A stretch of 60,516 bases of DNA from contig JAUCBJ010006191.1 of assembly GCA_032718475.1 (NCBI GenBank), positions 1-60,516 of the forward strand. Direction: 5' to 3'. Origin of the DNA: Nemertoderma westbladi (Eukaryota; Xenacoelomorpha; Nemertodermatida; Nemertodermatidae). Shown piece after piece: positions 54,947 through 60,516 of this stretch (position 1 is its first letter; the number at the start of each line of letters is the position of its first letter). Position numbers and translations under genes: made by a program. The notes under the pieces were generated by a model. It had not been told where the DNA came from, made no database searches, and saw only the letters and a program-made list of their open reading frames with translations.

Positions 54947-54993
54947 GTTGGTTAGATTAACTAACAACATCATTTATATTCAATTAACTCCAA

Positions 54994-55250
54994 ACTTGGC
55001 GTAATGGTTTAAACGCATTGAATAAGTAGGTCGTGGGTTCGGGGACTAGGGAGTTTTCGTTTCGGCACGAATGTTTTAAAGGGACCCCGGGCGCATCTCT
55101 CCTTGGATCCTTAAATGGTAGCTACATGAATACTGGGGTTCTCTCTGGGGAGTATAGTTCTGGGAGACCGCACGGAATTAAGTCGCCAGACTTTGTGCTT
55201 AATCCCTGGCTTAACGTTTAAAAAAACTTTAAATTACTTTACTTTTAAAT
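54994..55250 (+). mobile_element. SINE family B, copy 2
   Basis: Head with an A-box-like TGGCGTAATGG and a B-box-like GTGGGTTCGGGG at tRNA spacing, then the body shared with 31340-31605 (GTTTCGGCACGAATGTTTTA, GGGCGCATCTCT, TTAAATGGTAGCTA, TTCTGGGAGACCGCAC, TTAATCCCTGGCTTAACG) and a tail of TTTACTTTAC type. About 80% similar to the other copy by eye. Confidence 0.82.
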
Positions 55251-55382
55251 CTGAATTTTATATTATACCTAGCGCGATCTATAATCAAATGCGATACATG
55301 GATGGAACATAAGTATAATGTAATTAAAAAGAGCCTACAATTTAATTAATTAATGTAATAAAGTAAACTTTATATATTGTTA

Positions 55383-57130
55383 TTATCTCCGTTGAGTCTG
55401 TATATCGGATTTCTCCCTTCTTTGTTTTTGTTCGCCGTATTTCTCCCGGACTGGCTGTTGTTGGGCGGATTTCTCTCGTCTTAATCCCGGCCGTACAGGT
55501 GGCGAGGCGGCGAGATGTTTTCCCGTCGTTTTCTGATCGGGTTTTCTAACCACCGTCCGATTATCGTCCTTTGATTTGTTCACTAAACTTTTATTACTAC
55601 TTTTATTTTCCGGCGTCTTTGCTTGCTTTCGTAATTGATACTCTTTCTCCATTTGTAATTTGCTATTTGGTATTCCCGGACTGCGGGAGTCCCGTGGGGT
55701 TGCGAGTTGGTATTTCTTATCTTCAGTTGTAATCCGATCAGATTTAGCCTCTTCTGTATTCTGCACTGGCCTACTAATACCTCCTTTTATATCACCAGAT
55801 TGCGATAAATGCTCTTCTGTATTTTTGTTGTGTAAAACGTTATCGGGTTTCGCGTATGAGTTGTCCTCTTTTATCAGATCAGTTGACTGTCGTCCCGAAT
55901 CAGATTGTGTTTCTTTCCAAGGGTCTGGATTCAGCTCCGGGCGCTGGTCCCGTCTAGCATTCAACTGGTCTCCTCCGATTGGCCCTTCATTGGGTTTATC
56001 TTTCGAGGACGATTCTGATTGGTCCAGTGGCATTTTCCCCCGGGCTAGAGTGGAAGGTGCGTCCCCATATTTATGTTCTTCATGGTAATCCAGCGATGAC
56101 ATCTGTGGGCTTTGGTAGAATGCATTGAACATACTTGGATCTTCGATTTCTCGCTTTTCCTCTCTCAGTTGTAACAAAAGCTTTTCTGATTTATGTCGTA
56201 GTTGATTTTCAGGAATATGTGCGATGCGCCCGTCTATATGCCCAAACCCGTCGGTGGGTACAAATTGATCTTTATTTGAATCAGATGTCCCGTTGTGGAT
56301 CTTCGTTGAGGATAAACTTCCGTAGTCAAGGTTTAAGCATCTCTCCGCTATTCTGAACGCATCCTCCGTGGTGTTGTTGCCCGTTTTATATTGATGATTT
56401 TGATTGGTTAATCGAAGCAGACCTACCATAGATGTAGTGAGGTTGGTTTCTTGTTCGGCGTGTGGTCGGTATTTCACAGAGTATTGGTATACTGGTTTGT
56501 GTCGTGTACTTGACTTATCCGGATCCGGCCTTTCCACTGTGGGTTTGTAAGGACCAATGGGTCTGTAAGTGGTGCCGCTGAAATCAGTGTTACCTTTATC
56601 TCTGTAATTTCCGTCAAGGGGAGACCGTACAGTTGCCAAGGTAGCATCCCCTTTGCCTAGTATCGCCTGTTTTTTATTAAACCCCGAATCCCCGTATATA
56701 AATTCATTTATAGTCATTCCTTCGATTCTAGAACCAATAAGTTCCCTTTGTGGGATACTAGAATTACTTTGCCTCTGGGGTTCCCTTTGTGGGATACTAG
56801 AATTACTTTGCCTCTGGGGTTCCCTTTGTGGGATACTAGAATTACTTTGCCTCTGGGGTTCCCTTTGTGGGATACTAGAATTACTTTGCCTCTGGGGTTC
56901 CCTTTGTGGGATACTAGAATTACTTTGCCTCTGGGGTTCCCTTTGTGGGATACTAGAATTACTTTGCCTCTGGGGTTCCCTTTGTGGGATACTAGAATTA
57001 CTTTGCCTCTGGGGTTCCCTTTGTGGGATACTAGAATTACTTCGCCTCTGGGGTTCCCTTTGCATGTACAAGTTTGGAGATCCTAGTTCGATGTATATTC
57101 TTTCCAATATCTGCGAATTTATATTATTAC
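55383..57130 (-). CDS. Leucine-rich-repeat protein, last exon with 13-residue tandem repeats
   Basis: The - strand acceptor TTATTTTCAG ends at 57131, and the exon is open from 57130 to the TAA at 55383-55385 (581 codons). Its first two bases complete a Gly codon with the exon 58451-58833. The join reads VNLVGNNINSQILERIYIEL, a regular leucine-rich-repeat continuation. After this comes a block of eight near-identical units SNSSIPQREPQRQ (56741-57057, 39 bp each). The rest, about 440 residues, is polar and low in hydrophobic residues (many K, E, D, S, N, Q), probably disordered, and ends with QQQPVREKYGEQKQRREKSD. I do not recognise this tail. The gene lies antisense next to, perhaps inside, the dynein gene. 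Confidence 0.82.
56741..57057 (-). repeat. 39-bp coding tandem repeat, eight units
   Basis: Units of 39 bp with TTCCCTTTGTGGGATACTAG (+ strand) repeat with almost no change. One T-to-C change is visible in the unit nearest 57040 (CTTCGCC for CTTTGCC). They encode the 13-residue repeat of the leucine-rich-repeat gene. Uniformity at all codon positions points to recent expansion. Confidence 0.97.
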
Positions 57131-58450
57131 CTGAAAATAAATAAATTTTGATTTAATTTCAATTTTGACTGAAAAAAGTTTTCAGATAGTGGCGTATTGA
57201 CCAGTGGCGCAGCCATAGGGGGGGGGGGGAGAGGACACGTCCCTCCCACTTTTCAGGTAGGGGGGGACACCATATCATATGTCCCCGGCACTTTTTACAC
57301 TTTGTATATTCAATTTAAAATTCAAATAATCATAACAAACTCTGATCGGGTATTACAGTATAACTATTAACTCCTACGTACATTTCAATCATTCCCAACC
57401 CTGTCGCATATTTCCAAACACCATGAAATGTTTTTGAATTTGTTTTGGATAGAATAACTAAAATAAATTAAATGATAATAAAATTTGTTAATTTCCTGTG
57501 TCGAGATATCAACTCGCCTTCGCTTTCAATCTACAAGAAAGGCTTTTTAAATCGATATCTCTTTCGACATTTTTATCTTGGAGGGTTCGTTGGTAACGAT
57601 GGGGAGATGTCGCTGTTGCAGGGAAACTAATTATGTGTTGAGCAAAATTATATTTGGTTTTTTTATATATTTTTAGTATTTTGGTTAGAATACACCGCAA
57701 CGGTAACCTGCTCATTTCCCTTAACGTTTTAAATTAAATTAAATCAATTTTCAAACACATTAAACACACATTTGGTGTTACGGTCATTTTGCGCCATTGA
57801 CTCAAAGTTTCAAACTATTAACGACCCCATAGGTGATTGGTTGAGTGGTCAACATGAGTCATTTCAGCGAAAGATAATTTATTAATGGTGACTCAATTGT
57901 GCGTAATATATTGCGATTGGCAAACGTTGCCGGTTGTCCTATCAAATACGTCGTCTAATAATTCAAGATTCTGCATATAATATTTATCAGTTGTACCTGA
58001 TGGCTGTGTGATAGTAATATTGATTAACATTGACATTTCTGTGGTATTCTCACGTCAGTTTACGTCAGAAATGTTAAAAAATATTAAGAAAATATTTTTA
58101 TTAAGCCAGCATGGCATCTTATGTGTGCAGCTGCACTGCAGCAGGCCGATTATAGTAGTAGAAGTAGTAACACACAGCATTCTCACAACCCTCTTATTAT
58201 TATGATCTCTTAATTACTTTTTTTTACTATTCTGTTTTTTATTATAGCAATTTATAATGATATAAAGTTTGATTTTATGATATTAATACTTAAATGATAT
58301 TAAACTAACAAATCATTTATGTCATTAAATATATAATTGGAATAAGTCTCAGGTCTCACAACACACAACGCATATCAAAACAACTTATTAAATAATCTAA
58401 CTCAATGCATACGAGGAAAATTATATCGTAAACTTTGCTGATCAACTTAC
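57131..58450 (-). other. Intron of the leucine-rich-repeat gene (1,320 bp)
   Basis: Donor G|GTAAGT (58445-58450) and acceptor TTATTTTCAG. It contains a poly-G tract at about 57218-57227, a piece of repeat R4 (57670-57720), and the 3' tail of an RTE-like LINE (58100-58168). Confidence 0.8.
58100..58168 (+). mobile_element. RTE-like LINE copy 4, 3' tail only
   Basis: AAGCCAGCATGGCATC then GTGCAGCTGCACTGCAGCAG, GCCGATTATAGTAGTAG. This matches the last about 55 bp of copies 1 and 2, including the (TAG)n tail. Extremely 5'-truncated insertion, slightly diverged. Confidence 0.75.
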
Positions 58451-58833
58451 CAACGAGATTGACATCTTCCAAGATGTTTTCGTATTCCAAGAGATGTTGA
58501 AGTAATTTAATCGCTGTCTCGTCGGTGATTGCGGTGTCCTCTAGATCCAAAGTCTCCAGGTTGGACAAGTTGGACAAGGCCTCTACTAGAACGGCCCCTG
58601 CGGTGTCGCCAATCGCGTTGAAGTTTACAGCCAATGTCACCAAGGAACAGCCGCCACTCAACGCGGTTGCTAGGCGAGCCCATCCCAACTCCGTGACGTC
58701 ATGGTTGGAGCTGAGACACAGATGACGTAGGGTGGTTTCCGGTTCCTGCGACAGATGTTCAGCGACTGTGGCAATCCCTCGGTCCGTCAATGAGCAGCGA
58801 CCCAAATCCAATGAGGTTAACTGCGTCCGTCGT
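58451..58833 (-). CDS. Leucine-rich-repeat protein, middle exon
   Basis: Acceptor TTGTTTCTAG and donor G|GTAAGT on the - strand. The 383 nt carry one base, 127 codons and one base. Ribonuclease-inhibitor-type repeats are clear: TQLTSLDLGRCSLTD, LRHLCLSSNHDVTE, LVTLAVNFNAIGD and LETLDLEDTAITD. The first base completes a Gly codon with the exon 59339-59551, giving LLHAIGRRTQLTSLDLGRC. Such repeats bind other proteins and occur in ciliary LRR proteins, NLR-type receptors and others. No effector domain is seen in the window. Confidence 0.88.
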
Positions 58834-58927
58834 CTAGAAACAATGCACCATCTCCCAGATATAGTGTTTAAAAGGCAATTCACAATATGTCCAATGAAAT
58901 TGGATGAAATTTGAAAAATAGTTTAAC

Positions 58928-59108
58928 CTGCCTCCTCCTTACTGGGTGAGTCTGAATTTTATAAAATAAAAACCGATGAAAAGCTGGCCATCATGGCAGT
59001 ATGACTGGTGTAATATCAAAAGAAGAAACACCGTTTCCTAATGCTTGTAGCTAAACATTGAAAGCAAAAATAAAAATCAGGCTCACCCAGCAAGGGGTAG
59101 GAATTTCC
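58928..59108. repeat. Foldback element (MITE-like), about 180 bp
   Basis: Ends are inverted: TTACTGGGTGAGTCTGAATTT on the left and, on the other strand, TTGCTGGGTGAGCCTGATTTT on the right, continuing into A+T-rich arms. It lies in the intron between the two upstream exons of the leucine-rich-repeat gene. One end of the same family is at 13506-13545, next to the 24-bp minisatellite. Confidence 0.7.
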
Positions 59109-59338
59109 GACAGGAATTCCGACAATTGTTTAATCTCAAAACACCCCCCAACCGGATGCTCTAGATTTGCCAAACTTTTATTAATTTATGAACAATGACA
59201 ATAAAACGTGCTCTTTCTATTAATAATTGGAAAATACAATATCTACGTAATTACATTTTTTTTGGACCATTATATATAACTGTGGCAATTTTGCGCAGTG
59301 CATTGTGCGCGGGCGCGGTACCCTTCTGGTCTACATAC

Positions 59339-59551
59339 CCTATCGCGTGTAGCAGTGTCTGCACACCCCGGTCTCCCAACGGCGTATCATGTAGATGCAG
59401 AGTGGCCACAGAACGATTCCTTTTGAGTCCTTCTGCGAGTCGCCTAACCCGTTCTGGGTTGCAAACAACCCCAAGGTTAAGGTTGAGCAGAGCCAGACTG
59501 GAGCAACTGGGCAAGGCGCCCGCAATAAAAGCGTAATCTCGATTACTGATC
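59339..59551 (-). CDS. Leucine-rich-repeat protein, first visible exon
   Basis: Acceptor TGTCCCCATAG precedes 59551 on the - strand, and the donor is GG|GTATGT (59333-59338). It encodes ISNRDYAFIAGALPSCSSL, ALLNLNLG, VRRLAEGLKRNRSVATLHL and DTPLGDRGVQTLLHAIG, about two and a half leucine-rich repeats. It starts with the third base of a codon, so at least one earlier exon exists, beyond 59552. That exon is not recognised in the window. Confidence 0.82.
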
Positions 59552-60516
59552 CTATGGGGACAAGGAGTAAAATAATTGAGCGAAACTGTTTAAAGGGTTT
59601 CATTTGTCCCCTTGGGATTGGGAAGGGGGTGGGGGGGGGGGGGGGGGGGGGTTAACCAACATACACACGGTAAGGAAATATAGTAGCTAGGTAGGTAATG
59701 GAGGCGTGCGTAATCAGGTTCATTAGATGTATTGCACACAGTGTATGGTGTTGGCATATCATTCCAAGCAATCTAGTTTTATGAGATGGGATCTACCTAC
59801 ACTACAGGTAACTCCCATCGGGGATCAAACATTCAATATACCGGTTTACGAGATGAAATCAACGATCGTAAAATAAAACTGTAGATATACTGTAACAGGC
59901 TCACGGGCTCACGGGCTCACGGGCTCACGCTCACCATATAACCTATGTTCTACTGTATCGAACATTTAAAGATATAGCTTTCCCACTCACTTGCACTAAA
60001 CTTACTACTGTATATAAGTCATCACCTCTCTACAACATCAAAAAGTGTTTTAATATTAGTTTGTGCTACATGCATACTACCCGACCCGTTTCTTTCGCCC
60101 CGTAGAATAATATTATTCATGTTGCCCAGTTCCTCACCAACTCAACAGCTACATAAATTAAGGAGGTCGGAATAATTGGCAATTTAAAAAGGGAACAGTA
60201 GGCCTAATTGTCTCAAAGAATAAGGAAGTGAATGTGCGACTTTATATCTGACGGTTGGACGTATTTACAACTGTCTGGGTTAACAACTTCATTGATCTTT
60301 TACATCAATTACCTTATTTCCTCATTATCATTCATTACAGAAGCTCATTATTGCAGGAGCCCAAACCAAACCAAACCAGACCAAGTACAGAACCACAAAA
60401 ATGGAAATGTTTTAGTAAATACATGAAACAACCAAAATAATGCTCCTCTCTCTTGGATTTAGTTACTTAGGTTTTAGTTCACTAAACTTTGTGAGATTTA
60501 AAGCTGTCAAGGTTAA
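59552..60516. other. Window end, non-coding as far as visible
   Basis: A poly-G tract of more than 20 G at about 59629-59651, a 9-bp tandem block (GGGCTCACG, four units) at about 59898-59937, a TAGGCCTA palindrome near 60199, and a small CCAAA repeat near 60361-60385. No exon of the LRR gene or the dynein gene was recognised. Confidence 0.4.

Noticed and set aside
57580-57600. GGTTCGTTGG as start of the next dynein exon (VRW)
   Set aside because: A stop codon follows directly, and there is no acceptor tract. It is a chance match.

Overview
This is a piece of an animal nuclear genome, A+T-rich, with spliceosomal introns, non-LTR retrotransposons, tRNA-derived SINEs and large minisatellites. 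The axonemal dynein shows that the organism makes motile cilia or flagella. The short palindrome TAGGCCTA recurs in unrelated intronic places. I read the whole as a marine invertebrate, possibly a deuterostome, but only the assignment to Metazoa is firm.

The backbone is one axonemal dynein heavy-chain gene on the + strand. Seven exons are visible: 5390-5518, 42456-42677, 43993-44173, 44644-44879, 45479-45641, 53641-53808 and 54818-54946. They join in phase and encode about 409 contiguous residues: the end of AAA4, stalk coiled coil 1, the microtubule-binding domain, and stalk coiled coil 2 to its end. Earlier and later exons lie outside the window. The first and second exons are separated by an intron of 36.9 kb. 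Most of the window is the content of this intron and of an 8.0 kb intron that splits the microtubule-binding domain.

The giant intron holds two intronless rhodopsin-type receptor genes on the opposite strand (27375-28604 and 36886-38064). They are paralogues that share two almost identical nucleotide blocks, while the rest of each gene has diverged, which suggests gene conversion. The intron also holds a 24-bp minisatellite of roughly 7 kb that two LINEs have invaded (14859-17747 and 23031-25127), a SINE split by a second copy of the first LINE with a 17-bp target duplication, older LINE relics, and, about 90 bp before the second exon, an inverted pair of hammerhead ribozyme sequences (one apparently intact, one decayed). 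The 8.0 kb intron carries a 4.1 kb array of an 11-bp unit and a decayed reverse transcriptase.

After the last visible dynein exon, a leucine-rich-repeat gene lies on the - strand (exons 59339-59551, 58451-58833 and 55383-57130). Its last exon carries eight near-identical 13-residue repeats. It may sit inside the next dynein intron. The very long open frames inside the minisatellites are by-products of the repeat period and are not annotated as genes.
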